From Cryphonectria parasitica EP155 (lineage: Eukaryota; Ascomycota; Sordariomycetes; Diaporthales; Cryphonectriaceae), in the NCBI RefSeq assembly GCF_011745365.1, contig NW_024468910.1, positions 4,306,068-4,370,067 on the forward strand: a stretch of DNA of 64,000 bases, in the 5' to 3' direction. Every line of letters begins with the position of its first letter. Within the stretch, counting starts at the first letter, position 1. Shown piece by piece: positions 1 to 13,345 of the stretch. The position numbers and the translations under genes were made by a program. The notes below the pieces were generated by a model, which worked only from the letters and a program-made list of their open reading frames with translations, was not told the DNA's origin and made no database searches.

Positions 1-683
1 TGCAGTTTCCCAAGTCTCAGCAAATGCTGGGCTTGACACAGCCGAAAACGAATCTTTACTCCAATGAAGGAGCTAGGATGTCGAAATGCGACAGTTAGAA
101 TTGCACGTGCGTGCCAGTGGCCCCTCAGCCGTTCGTGCTAAAAAAAAACACCCCCCGGGGAATGATACACGTAAACTACTCGAGATACCATCCATGATCT
201 CTGACATGGTAGACTTTTCTTCCTCCTCTCCTTGTTTTTTATTCGCCTACAATGTGGTCTTGAAATCTCTTCACAATTGAAACCAGCATGTTTTGAGAAG
301 AAGAAAGAAAAGAAACGAAAAATCAAAAGAAGGTTCTTTGCTCTCTTTTTATTTCTGTTGTATAATTTTTCCTTTTTCTTTCCTTTCTCCGCCAATCCAG
401 TATTCACCTTTCATCGCAATGCTCGATTCTTTCCCTTCTCGATGCCCAAAACGCCCACGCCGGATTATCAAGGTATCTGTGTATTTGCCTGCAAGCCAAA
501 CAAACAGCCGACCATCATCTGAACCCGCCGCCTCACTGGGCCCCAATCCAAGCGACATGCGAGATGGTATATGCCGTCTTTTCACTGACAAAGGGCCAGT
601 CTGTCCCTCCTCAGCTCTCAGTCGGCCGAGGTGTTGCAGCCGCCTGGCCAAACGAGCCCTTCTCGATCGCCGTTGCCATCATC
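1..683. other. Intergenic, left edge, downstream of VPS33
   Basis: No convincing gene. The open frames here are short and low in complexity. A purine-rich stretch at about 293-340 and a pyrimidine-rich stretch at about 340-390 are the only visible structure. The part next to 684 is the 3' flank of the minus-strand VPS33 gene. Confidence 0.6.
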
Positions 684-3031
684 TTATTGCCGCTTATAAT
701 CGACGTCGTGCAAATAACGATATTCCTCCGCGCTGCGTATAAAGGAGCAAAAGTCAGTATTGGGCGATATGGAAACGACCTGGGGAACCAGTGTGTGGGT
801 TTGAATGAAGTCACACAAGCGGCACAACGAACCTTCTTCCTGTCTAGCGATGAACCGCAAGGCTGCGATCTCAGTAAAAGTCACGCCGCCCACAAAGACA
901 ACAAATACCGTCTTCTTCTGGCCATTCCCGGAAAGGAGGGTGCGGGCCTTAACCGCCTTATCTTCTCCCTTCTGCAGCTCATCAAAAGCTTGCCCACGGG
1001 CGTTCTTCACTGCCTCATCAAACCCTCTCCAGCCTTGACTCCCGGTATTCGTCCCAGCAACCCCTGCTGCACTACCCCCTTTGATCATGGAGAGAAGGTA
1101 TTGCTTCTGCAGTATGCATTGCACGAGCCGTATCGACAGTGGCGCATATCCGCTGTAGACGTAAGCCACATCATTGGGGTCGTGCTCGTTGACCTCGTCC
1201 ACAATGAGTCGCAATTGCTTCCGTAAGGTGGCATAGTTGGTCTTGTTGCCAGCTGAGCCGGATGAGCCACCCATGGAAATCATCGATGCCATTGGCGATG
1301 ATCTAGGCAGGAACAGTTGTAGTTTTTCCAGATTGTGTAGAGTCAAAAGGTGCTGGTAACCGTATCCCTGTAGAATGAGCCGTCGGAACTGGTCATATTC
1401 TTTAGTCTTGATACCGCCGGATATGCAGGAGTAGATGCATAAGAGCCGCAGCACCTCGGGCAGGGGCGTGTCTCGAGCTATCAGCTCCTCGATCGAGTCG
1501 AGCTGAGACGAGGGATCAGCTCCGGCGGCAAGATTCTGCTGGACCTCAAGGAGCTTGCTGAACTGCTCGGTCCGGGTGTACTCCCTGATCTCTTCTACCA
1601 GGTTTGTGTGGATGTTCAAGGATTGTTGCTCGGCCTGGTAGCCTGGCAGCTTCTGCACAAAGTCACGGAGTTCTGCCGTCGACTTTGCATGCCGGCTGTC
1701 CAGGTCAGTCTGCAGGCGACGGGCCGCCTTGTTGAGCAGGTTTCCGACGATGGCAAAATTTGTGTTCCGGAGCTGGTCGAACATCTTGTCTGACGAATCA
1801 AGTAGGACCTTGCGCTTTCGCGACTGGTTGCTGGAGGCTGGTGCTGCCGATGCGGTCTGGGCCGGCTGCGCTGGGGCCCCTACAATGGTCGAGTCAACTT
1901 CGGTTTGGTTATTCTGGATCCCCCAGACCTCGTCTATCAGGCCCTCGTACGTCAGCTGTGTGAGGAGGGGCGTGACCATGTCAACCTCGCGGTCAATGAT
2001 AATGACGCTCTCTGTCGTTGTGCTTGGAGTGAGACCCGTCTTGCCAGATTCGCTGGAGATCTCACCCGCGAGAAGCTCCTGGCGCATGCGGGAGAGCAGC
2101 TCAGCCAACCTCTTGGCGTTATCACCCTTCCCGGTGATGCGAGGAAACAGGCCATGCTTCTGTTGGATGCCCATGAGCGCCTGGGCGAGTAAGAAAGTAG
2201 GCGTCGGGTCTCTTGACAGGTACAGGTCCTGGAAGGCATCGTCGAGTTCCAGGGAGAGGACATCGCGCTCTAGGGGAAAGAAGTAGAGTGGGAGTTCCGA
2301 TATGTTCGCGTCACCGAGCACACCTGCCTCCTCCAGAATCTTGTCGGACACAACCGCACGGCGTGGCACCCAAAAGATGTGGAATTCATGGCCGGTCTGG
2401 CTTTCGCGTTGCAGGCGCCTTATCTGGTCTACTGGGATGTCAGCGAGCTTGCGTGGCATCCCTGAGAGCTATCAGGCGCCAGTGATGCTGAGGCTGCTGA
2501 TGCCTCATGAACGGGTAATGCCAACCAATGAGTCCATGAAGCTTTACTCTTCGATCTGGACGCGTGATATTCGTGAACACACCAAAGGGATGAAGCTCCA
2601 TGAGGTGAGTTGGTATCACTCTAATCTGGGGGTAGCTCACCTGCGATGGCCTGGGCATGCCGGGCGCACTCCCCACGAGCAATGAAAACAACATTGCGCT
2701 GAGTAGTTCCCACATTATTGCTCTCCAGGAAGAAGAACTTATCGACACCGTAGTCCTGGAGGGTCGAGACCTTGACCACGGTTCCGATCGGGCCGGCGAG
2801 GCTCTGCTCAATAACGAGGTTCTTCTTGCCCTGGACCTAAGAACAGGTGGAACGCGAAAATAGGTCAATGAAGCTGGCCCCTGCCAATGAGCCTTGCGTT
2901 GCCGCGAGAGGAATAAGAAGACGAAGGTTACGCCCGGATGTGCCCTTACTTACTATCGACAGGAGGTAGAGGAGATCCTTTCGAGCTTTGTCTTTGATCT
3001 GTTCTGTGTCGAAACCAGCCGGAGGAGCCAT
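684..3031 (-). CDS. VPS33: Vacuolar protein sorting protein VPS33 (Sec1/Munc18 family)
   Basis: Predicted 683-residue SM protein, close to the length of yeast Vps33. Model: complement of 684..2461, 2641..2836 and 2954..3031. Both introns are GT-AG and the phases join cleanly. Family members bind SNAREs and form the SM subunit of the HOPS and CORVET tethers at late endosome and vacuole. Sequence support: the N-terminus begins MAPPAGFDTEQIKDKARKDL; exon 2 gives LVIEQSLAGPIGTVVKV, the conserved SM beta-sheet core; exon 3 carries HEFHIFWVPRR, VIIIDREVDMVTPLLTQLTY and VFVVFVGGVTFTEIAALRF, all typical of VPS33. A Ser/Ala/Gln-rich insertion lies near residues 290-320. The start at 3031 was preferred over an in-frame ATG at 3088 because the downstream one matches the family N-terminus. 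The protein acts at the cytosolic face of endolysosomal membranes. Confidence 0.93.
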
Positions 3032-3744
3032 GGTGGGCTCTCCATGAACCGCGCGAGGTGACGTAGATTTGGGGAGTGAAGACAGCACCGCGACTCGCAG
3101 GCGCAGCAGCGCTGAAGAGGGAACTGGGCGGTAGCTCCAGGAGCTTGCTGCCGTTTTCAGCAGGGGCCTCGTCTTCCCCTCCCCCGCTGTTCTAGCCTAT
3201 CGCTGCCTGCCGAGGCTGGCCCGCCTATACCGAAGCCTCCAGGTCCTCTCGGTACAGGAGATGACATAACTCTGTCGTAACAACAAGATGTAGCAAGATA
3301 AGGATGACATCTAGATTGAAGTGCTATACTTATTTACGCAAACAGCCAATGGATCTTTCCAGCATTAATAGCCTTCCTCATTGTTTTCAAAGTTGCTCTA
3401 CGCAGGGCAACCTCTCGACGGTGGGTGCTCTAGTGGGCAAAACCAGCGTGCCCGCCAAACTGATACCACCACAACAAATTGCCCCTCTAATGCAACTCCC
3501 CAACACTATGCATGCTGATGCTCCCGCGCCCAAAGCCTTCCTTGAAGAAGCGCCTGAGAAATTCAATACGTCAACCTACCTACCAGGCTTATATCTCTGC
3601 CGCCCGTCATGTAGTTATGTGTCGTCGGGGGTCTCCATGCCTTGCATCTCATGTCGTGGGAAAAAACACACTTGCCCCTCCAGACGCCTAGAACTAAAAG
3701 AGCCGGTGTTCCAGCCAGTCCGTCAGACTCGTCCTCGTCTACCC
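3032..3744. promoter_or_regulatory. Intergenic between VPS33 start and UBE2W-type gene end
   Basis: About 700 bp separate the two minus-strand genes, so this holds the VPS33 promoter and leader and the 3' flank of the E2 gene. The part at 3100-3250 is GC-rich on the VPS33 side. I see no further coding exon. The plus-strand frame across 3304-4032 is a shadow of the E2 gene. Confidence 0.5.
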
Positions 3745-4452
3745 TTACACCTTATTGTCATGGTAATAGAAGTCGATGTCTCTTGGCCGCAGCTGGTTGC
3801 TCCTGACGAATTCCTCGTCGCCGGGGGGCCGCTCGTTCTTCGTATTGCCGGTCAACATGCTCTGCAGGCTCATGCATACGCTCTCAACATTCTGTACTGG
3901 GCTCCATCCCTGCTGTCCCAAGAGGTCGAGGCAGATGATGCCATTCGAGTAGATGTGAGGGTGTATAGGTATCGGCCGGTCCGCCAGCTTCGCGAAGGTG
4001 ACCTCAGGGGGCTCTATCAGGAATCATTTTAGCCAATCATGTATCTCAAGAAAGGGAGGGGTGACAGGTTGAGAAGTCGTACCGATCGGGTACTGGTCTC
4101 CAAACTTGAAGAGCAGCCTAAAGGTCCTATCAAGGTAGAGGGGGTTGTTGTCTAGCACCTTAATGTCCAGGGACCATTCCTCGAAGTTGTCGGCAGATAT
4201 GAGGGTGATACCGGCAGGAAGCGAAGCTTGTATCTTTTGAAAGCATAGAAGTTAGCTCACCACTACCAACTTTAAGAGATCCAAGCCAAGGTGCAAACCA
4301 GAAGAGGGAGGGAGGGCATGCGAGGCGGCCTCAGATGGTCCATTCTCCCACCCAGCTTGAGACAGTGCCGGCGAGGAGCGGGATAAACATGTGCAGATAT
4401 GTACCTTGGCAAGCTCCTTTCCAAGCCGCTTTGCCTTGAAGGTTGTGCCCAT
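3745..4452 (-). CDS. Ubiquitin-conjugating enzyme E2, UBE2W / Ubc16 type
   Basis: Predicted 155-residue E2, a single UBC domain. Model: complement of 3745..4013, 4083..4233 and 4405..4452. E2 enzymes carry ubiquitin as a thioester and pass it to a substrate with an E3. The catalytic region reads PIHPHIYSNGIICLDLLGQQ: the canonical HPN triad is HPH, as in the UBE2W subgroup, and the active cysteine is the C of IICLDLL. The tail RPRDIDFYYHDNKV is also diagnostic of this subgroup. UBE2W-type enzymes in animals can monoubiquitinate protein N-termini; that activity here is inference. The start at 4452 gives MGTTFKAKRLGKELAK, the first E2 helix, and the exon joins restore the YPIEPPEVTF E2 signature. 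Intron 1 (171 nt) is longer than most in the window. Confidence 0.9.
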
Positions 4453-5600
4453 CTTCGGAATGCTGCAGTAGGCGCGATGGACTTCGAGATATTGATCGAG
4501 TATCGAGGCGGGGGGAGGATGAGAGAAGGGCACGAGGTGAGTCGGGTTGGTGGGGTTGGATGGGGAAATGGAGTCGGCTGGTAAGACGGGCGCAGTCAAT
4601 CAACAGACTGCTCAATGATGGGCCTGGAGTTGATATAGGATGGAGACGACGCCACAGGGAGAGCAGATTGGGGTCAGTGCTCAGGTGAGTCGAGAAGCTG
4701 ACTGGTGCGTGGGGTGAACACAGTGGTGTATGGGGTGTTGTGATCTACTATGTAATGGAGGTGGAATCTCTTAGGAATTTTAGGGATGCCGCATGGAGTC
4801 GAGATGCCTCTTGGACACTTGCATTGCTGCAGCCTGAGTGGCAGCCTGGCGGTTGGAGCCCAGGGCAGGTCAAGGGACCTCGGCAGCACCAGCGCTAAAT
4901 GGAACGGCTGAAGATCTGCGTTGGATGGTTTTGGAAGCCTCTATTCAGCGGTTCCATAGTTCAGAGTCCAGAATTGTAAGGTCAGGACGTATCGAGAAGC
5001 AATCATGATTCGAGTATCTGTATGTCTTCATGGTCATGAAGTGAGGCAACTTGACTGGCCTGGGACAGGATCCAGTCACAACCGTCAGATAAATCTTGCT
5101 GTGTGGCTCAGTCACAATGTGGGAGGGGTTGCGCAGATGTGGATGGGTGAATGGATAAATAAACTGGCGGGGTAGTGATCAGTAAGGTCAAAGTACTATG
5201 TTTGTGGCGCACATTAAGATATGGGCCTCCTCCTACGATGTAATCAAATTACAAGGTGACACATTTGCTAGGAAGAGAGAGAGAAGAAGGAAAGAAAAGT
5301 GGGTGCTATTGATGGCTGTGCTGAGGTCTACTATGCACTATCGTACTAATTGCCAGAGCTCTTTTTAGAAACAAGGATGGCTTGGTGGATTGCGGAGGTG
5401 GGATGCGGTGGCCGCCTGGAAACCAGGTGTGGTGGTAGTGGTGGATGACTGTAGGAATCTGCCTCTCAATTTCGCCGTGCCTCCCAAGAGGGCTGGTTCG
5501 CTGGCGCTGCTGCTGGCGGAGCAGAACAAGCACAGTGTCTGTGTGGTGGGTGGGTGTGAGGCTGAGCTGATTTCAACCCATCAATCATTTTATACATAGT
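4453..5600. other. Intergenic, no gene seen
   Basis: The right part of the gap upstream of the minus-strand E2 gene and the left part of the gap upstream of the kinase. It contains G-rich stretches at 4500-4570 and scattered purine tracts, but no open frame with protein-like composition. Confidence 0.5.
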
Positions 5601-6260
5601 ACATTTTGAAGGCCGCCCGTACCAACCACAAGGCTCCTTTTTTCCCTTCTTTCGTTAGCTTCTCTCTCTCTCTCTCTTACTTATAAGTCTTGTGCTTACT
5701 ACAAGTATAGACAATTTCCTCTGGACATCTCAACAGTTTTCTGTGCCAATCCAACGAGATTTGGGCCCTACTACCACTATAGTACTTATCCGCACAGCGC
5801 GAGCGACAGTTCCCCACGCCCAGATTTAAGGCCCCCCTCCCCTGTCTGGGTTCACAAGCAAACACATCATAAGCACTATCACAGCCCCTCCTTTCCCCTG
5901 GTCTGCCCGCAGTTGTCAGGGACCACTTTGAGCTACAGGTACAACCAACCCACTTGCATCGTGCGCCTTCTGCGCTGTCTCCTCCTGTTCGACTGCCAAA
6001 CCTGACCTCGGACAGCTAAACGGACCACCTCACAGCTCCTCCTACTTACCTCCTCTCAGCAGTCCTTGACAAAACCGCATTTGTCCTCGTGATACCCTCC
6101 TACCGTCCTCGAATTCTAGCCTGTCGCGCCTACCTGGCAGTTTGTCGCGCGAGCACCCAAGCAAGCCTGACTGTGCCCCTCACATCGAAACCTCCTACGA
6201 GCTCGATCGCCCCTACTTCGATACCAATTCTTCTGCACGAAGATCCGTACTCAAGCGAAT
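5601..6260 (+). promoter_or_regulatory. Promoter and pyrimidine-rich leader of the CaM kinase gene
   Basis: A strongly pyrimidine-rich segment (for example the CT run at about 5660-5678, and 5880-6240) leads into the kinase start at 6261. Such CT-rich leaders commonly mark transcription start regions in filamentous ascomycetes. I could not place a TATA box with confidence. Confidence 0.45.
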
Positions 6261-7869
<1,609 letters not shown>

Positions 7870-10007
7870 TCCGACACGGTCCATGTCATTTGTGGTGGAT
7901 ATGATAGAGCCGAGGAAGAAAGCAGAGGGGGTTCTTCATTGTCGATTCAAAGTCATGGAGTACGGTCTGCGGTCCTTGCCCCCTCCTACCTTCTGTCTTT
8001 CCCTTCTTCTCTCTTCTTGCTGTAGAGCCTGGTCCTTTGTTTCAAAATCCTTGCACATGGTTCACTTGGCCATGAAGCCGATCATCGCTTTGCTGTGCTC
8101 GCTTGGGATGTAGCTGGCGTACATTTTGTTTCTTTGTTTTCTTGTTTTTATCTGGACAACATAGTCTTCAGCGGTCGAAATAACCTGGGGGTTCGATGCT
8201 GAAGGAGTATCGTGACAGGTTGGGGAAGGCACAATGAAAATACAAACAGGCCAGTATTGGCATTCAATGTATGAGTGCACACATTGCCCCACAGGCCCAT
8301 ACAAAGCTCGACACGGGTCTATTATCCCCCGTTGAAGATATCGGTCCCATACTATGTTGAAAAGTAGTATGTTGAATAGGTCGGTCTCCCTGATTGCATT
8401 ACGGGCCAGACCGCCATAGTACTGCCGGCTCCTTCCCGTGCCTGACCACCTGGACACGCTGGGCAAGCAGTCAGGTGCGTGTAAGGCAACGATATGATAG
8501 CCGCCCTGAGTCAGTAGGTCGCATTGAAGGATCGTGTTACAGTGCTATCGTGATCCGGCATTAGAGAGCGACGTAATGCCTGAGTGAGAAGTGGCGCGCA
8601 AAGGAGCTGGCCAGGAATCCTGCCTGCCATGTCAGGCCAGGGCTGTATGACGGTAAAACGGTCATATAGACGATCCTAAGACTCATAGACGGTATGTAGT
8701 ATTGTATAACAGTATGATCCTTGTTGCCCGATCCTTCCGCAGCCCACAAGTTTCTAGCAATAGAGCTTTACTGCGACACAGGTATGAATCACTACCTTGG
8801 ACCACGATTTACTTGTGCTTGACATAATCGATGTCTCCTTTACAAGTCTAACTTGCTGATTCATTCCTTGATTGAATTTCGTTTAGAGCCGTGAGAAGCC
8901 ATTGTAGATCGGTAATGAAGCACGGCCGTTCAAAGTAGTTGCTGTGTTGTAATGGGTGTGGTTATTTTCCGTTTTATTTGGTAAGAGGATGTCAATCCTT
9001 TCTTTCACCATGTCGGCTGGTTCCCGATCCTTCTGTCCACGACTTCGGCTAGCAATTAGCCTCCGTAGCGCTGGGCATTCCCTTCCTACAAAACAGAAGA
9101 GGCTTTATATTTGGAAAATGGTATGTGCTCGAGAATACAATATTTCGCACCACTGGTCTGCCCAAGCCTGGTCTGCCAAGGGAAGGCCTTATACCACTCC
9201 AGCTTAACGGGTCCCACTGCAAACTTCACTGAGTGGACACGTCCAGCCACTGAAATGTTTGGGCCTGTCAACAGTACCACCACATTTTTAGTAATATGTT
9301 ACATACCATCTACCTTCATGGTCATCTCCCCTTCCCCCCTTCCCTTCTCTCTTCGATGATCCGTCCCATCTGCATAAAGTACTTACTTAAATATACAAAG
9401 TGTGGCCGGCTGCAGTCATGGCACACTAGTGATCCTGGGAACTCCACTGTTCTTATTCCCATCTTCCCTCAGCCTTAAGACCCCTTGTCTGGGTCCGAAT
9501 GCTTGCTGGCTTTTCATAACGTTCGACAGTGTCAACAACATCTCCGCATAGAGAGGGCTTGCCCCTTCTATGGCTCCTCGCCGAGTGCCGACCAGTGTAT
9601 CCGGGTTTGTCCTGTTTCCTCTTACTTGGTATCCCCCCGCTGGACCATTTTTTTTCATCTTCTTCTTCTTCTTCCATTGTTTGTGTCTTCTAAATACAAT
9701 TACCCTCAGCTGTCCTTGCTCTAACTCAGGCGGTGCAAGTTTGAACGCACTTGGAGGTGCCGAATCACTACAAAGGACCAAAGCTCCTTGTGGATAAATT
9801 TATTGATAACTCCAGGTATGAGGAGACGACTGTCTGGTCCGGCTTGAGACGGCTGATCGATTCAACAACAACAACAACAACAATAATAATAATAACAACA
9901 ACGACAACAAGAGGACAACGGCCTCTTGAGGGGGGAAGAATTTTTATTACTCTCATGTTGAGCCCCTCTCTCAATCTCTCTCTCAGGCCAAGTTCTCAAG
10001 ACAAAGG
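7870..10007. other. Intergenic, 2.1 kb, no gene seen
   Basis: Holds the 3' flank of the kinase and the promoter of the Clr5-domain gene. A 134-residue minus-strand frame at 8062-8466 has no recognisable domain and overlaps the expected kinase 3' UTR, so I did not annotate it. The last 150 bp are a trinucleotide microsatellite and CT-rich leader just before the ATG at 10008. Confidence 0.5.
9863..9910. repeat. (ACA)n/(ATA)n microsatellite
   Basis: An AAC/AAT trinucleotide tract of about 48 bp, about 100 bp upstream of the Clr5-domain gene start. Confidence 0.85.
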
Positions 10008-12059
10008 ATGAGCACTTCTCAAGACGAAGACACGCCACCACCCGTCACGGCCCTCACGATACGTCCTTGTAGTGCTGCGGACAAGGCGGCCGCCATTCGA
10101 GAGCGAGTATGGGCACAGCATATGCCGAGGATACGACAGCTCTATGTGGATGAGGGGAGGACGCTGAAGGAGCTGATTGAAATCATGAAGACGGAGCATG
10201 ATTTTGTAGCCTCGTACGGAATGAACCAATCCCGATCTCTCCTCTCTCGCTGAGAGAAAAAGAGTCCATCTCAGCTTGAAGCGCGATAGATTATGCTGAC
10301 AAATATGTCCACTGCTCCTTCTTCTTTCCTATTTTATAGGGCCAAGATGTACAAACAGCGACTTAGGAAGTGGAACCTTCGGAAGAACATCCGACTTCAC
10401 CTACACGAGGACGATCCGGGTTATGCCGCGCTTGTCGACCTGCTGGGCGAGGGCAGCAGAGTGCAGCAGCACAGAGGAGGAGGGTCGTTGTCCTCCTCCT
10501 CCTCCTCCTCCTCCTCCTCCTCAGGTGCCAAGACAGGGCGGCCAGTGTCAACCGAGATCCAGCTGGCGACTGGCCAGGTCGTCGACCTCGACCGGCTTGC
10601 TTCCCACCTGAAACGCAAGATGTTCTACAAGAGATATACCTCCCCTCACGGGCCGGTGACCATGACGAACCCTGTCAGGCCGCCTGATGGGTTTTATATG
10701 TGTGAGGAAGTGCTAAACAGTACTCGCACATATATCGTAAGTCTTTTTCTGGTTTTTTTGGTTTTTGTTCTCCTCTTTTTGTCTCTCCCCCCCCCCCAAT
10801 AAAATCATTGCCGTCAACTGCTTAATACCCCAAGGCTGACCAACATTTGGTGGGGGGTGGGGGGAGCCTTACCCAACACAAGATTGATCAAATAGTTTGG
10901 ACGATTCAGAGACACCCTCAGCACTGTGAACGAGATTGACAACACACGTGTGGTAGACGCGCCCCTGGCGAAGTGGAACAAATTCTTATTCACCCTCCGC
11001 GGGCCCCTCTCGTCGCCCAGGCGCTTCGGCCGCGTGCTCACCCTCATGCGCCAGGCCCCCGAGGAGCTGCACGACCTCCTCGCCAGCCAGCCCGCCTCCC
11101 TCCTCAGCAGCTTCTTCATGTTCATGGTCTATCTGACCCGCTGTCTCCAGTGCCTGCAGGATCCAGACGAAAAGCGGCAGTTCTCGCGCGTCATCAGAGC
11201 CCTGATCAGGTATGCTGCCGCCCTTGTGCCGCGTGTGCCGCAACAGCAGCAGCAGCAGCAGCAGGAGGAGGAGGAGGAGGAGGAGGAGCATGGTGGAGCT
11301 GCCATATTTACACCGTCGTCGTTATCATTACCGCCATCATTGCCATCATCACCATCGTCGTCGTCATCGTCGTCGCCAGCGTCATCACCGACCGCTGCTG
11401 GTACAACAGTCCCGCTCTATGGGCCAGGCCACCCCCTCCCACAAATGCTACGTGCGCTCGCGCGCGTCGACGACGACCAGCTATTCCCGCTGGCGCTCAG
11501 GGCCTGGAGGCTCTCGTGCCAGAGCTGGGACGAGATCGTGCTGGCGGCCTCGTCGCCACGGGAAGGGTGGCCAGCGGCGGACCTCAACACACAGCCTAAA
11601 GGGTGCTGCGCGACGGTGAGCGACTGGCTCAACTACGCAGCCGTCGCCCCTGCCTCGGAGATCCCAGCGGCCACGAGCGAGATCGTCAACAGCACGCTGC
11701 GCGCGCTCCGCCAGCAGTACAGCGAGCAGAGGGCAGCGGCGGTGGACGAGATGTGGCGGTACGCGGAGGCGATCGAAAACCTCACGAGCCGGGGGGAGCT
11801 GGCGCCCAAGGAGCTGCGCGAGTTCCTCCTGCACAACGGCATGACGGAGGTGTACCTCGGCGTGCTGGAGGGCGTCGAGCAGGACAAGGCCAACGTGATG
11901 CTGATGCGGTCGCTCGAGGACGGGCGGCGGGGCCTGCGGTTTATGGACTTCCTCGAGGATATCTTTTGGGAGTGGGGGGACCATGAGAAGAGCGTCGCGA
12001 TGGCGCTGTGGAGGGCACGGATGACGGGGGATTTATTGGGCGGGAGCGCAGGAGCATAA
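10008..12059 (+). CDS. Clr5-domain protein
   Basis: Predicted 588 residues. Model: 10008..10213, 10340..10736 and 10896..12059. The N-terminal Clr5 domain (about residues 33-86) is shown by WAQHMPRIRQLYVDEGRTLK followed, across intron 1, by ASAKMYKQRLRKWNLRKN. The splice restores the usual HxFxAS...YKxRLxxWxLxKN pattern. Clr5 domains are common in filamentous ascomycete proteins, named after a fission-yeast silencing factor; a role in DNA binding or chromatin is inference. The rest is not recognised. It has a poly-Ser tract encoded by a TCC repeat (10491-10523), a Gln/Glu tract from CAG/GAG repeats (about 11231-11288) and a Ser/Pro-rich stretch. The C-terminal 190 residues are ordered-looking and helical, without a named domain. 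A GC-rich run of codons in exon 3 makes long shadow frames on both strands. Confidence 0.8.
10491..10523 (+). repeat. Coding (TCC)n microsatellite
   Basis: Eleven tandem TCC units in exon 2 of the Clr5-domain gene. They encode a poly-Ser tract, so length changes in whole units keep the frame. Confidence 0.85.
11231..11288 (+). repeat. Coding CAG/GAG trinucleotide tract
   Basis: CAG repeats run directly into GAG repeats inside exon 3 of the Clr5-domain gene and encode a poly-Gln then poly-Glu tract. Confidence 0.85.
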
Positions 12060-13345
12060 CAGCTGGGCGGATTGTAAAAAAAAAAAAAAGAGGGAGAAAG
12101 AGAAGGTGGGTGTATGCATGTCAGAATAGTCGACCTCTTGGGCATGTGTGTAGTCATATGTGGGTTATATAGTCAAGACTCTGGCCAAGACGGTTTTGAA
12201 TGATGATAAACGAAGATAAACTGCCCAAAATGTAGGCAAATTCAATGATCAAAGAGGAGACAAATGTTTGTCAAGTAAAATAAGTACTTACTCAAGTACG
12301 TCTGGCCAAGAATCCTGGGTGTATTGACTCTACAGTATGCAGGCAGATAGTGGACATCTCAAGGGTTATAGCAAGAGGTCCCATCCCGCCTCGTATATTA
12401 TGTACCACGAAACCCTATTCCGTCAAGCATATGTTTTTAGGGGCGTAGACTCATTGGCATGGAATCTGTTATTATCAGTTACAGTCATGTTTGTGTTCCT
12501 ATGCTATTATTCATTATAGATCACGTTGCTACTGGAAAAAGCCCAGGCGACCAGTCAGTTCTACACTTCAGATTACCATTCTCTGATTCTTGGTCTCTTC
12601 TTGCTAGTTTTCGATCAGCATCAGACTGCTATCAAATCGATTCAATGCACAGGTACATTGGTTGGCGTGCGGTAAAGACAGGAGAAGAAAAAGAGAGGGA
12701 AAAAAAAAAGAAGAAAAAAAAGAGTACAGCAAGAGAAAGTATTAGCACTCAATCTATTTTCCTGAAACGAGTTCCAGAAAATTTGTAGTAAGTGATAACG
12801 TGTGTGGAGGATCAGCTGGCCTGCCCATCTGTACGACATACGTTCATAGACTTCACTAGCACACTATTCAGACAACTGGCGTCCATAAGCCCGACATTCA
12901 CATGAAAGAGAACCAGACAAGATGATGTGATAAGCAGGCCGGCCCAAAGACCAGAAAAAACCCAAGCCCTAGCCTGGTCAAATTATAAATTCATCTGCGC
13001 ATAAGAGCGCGTCTCCACGGTACGCAGTTACCGAATTCCTTCCCTCCCCCTCATTCATGCCTCCCTTACTTTTTGGTATATATGTTCCCTCTCCCAAAAC
13101 TTTCCCGAACCCCATCCCATGATATCATACAAAGAAATACACGTGTAGGGTTACAACCCACCCAAGGTCTCTCAATGAACCATAAAATTCCCACCCTATT
13201 GATCAGTCCCATCCTCACAACACTCCCGAGAATAAAGAACAAATGCCAGTCCCAGCCCGCATCCCACCACACACATGTATACATAAGCGCCAGTGAAAAT
13301 CCAGGATATAATGAATTATGGCCATCCCTTCTCCCCCGTACTTTA
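12060..13345. other. Intergenic between convergent genes, no gene seen
   Basis: 3' flanks of the plus-strand Clr5-domain gene and the minus-strand gene at 13346. AT content is higher than in the flanking exons. It includes an A-run at 12076-12088 and a purine-rich A/G tract at about 12685-12725. Confidence 0.5.

Noticed and set aside
3304..4032. Plus-strand frame of 242 residues
   Set aside because: It is the complement of the E2 enzyme exons 2-3, whose minus-strand reading gives clear UBC motifs.
8062..8466. 134-residue minus-strand frame
   Set aside because: No recognisable motif, and it overlaps the expected 3' UTR of the kinase; not enough to call a gene.
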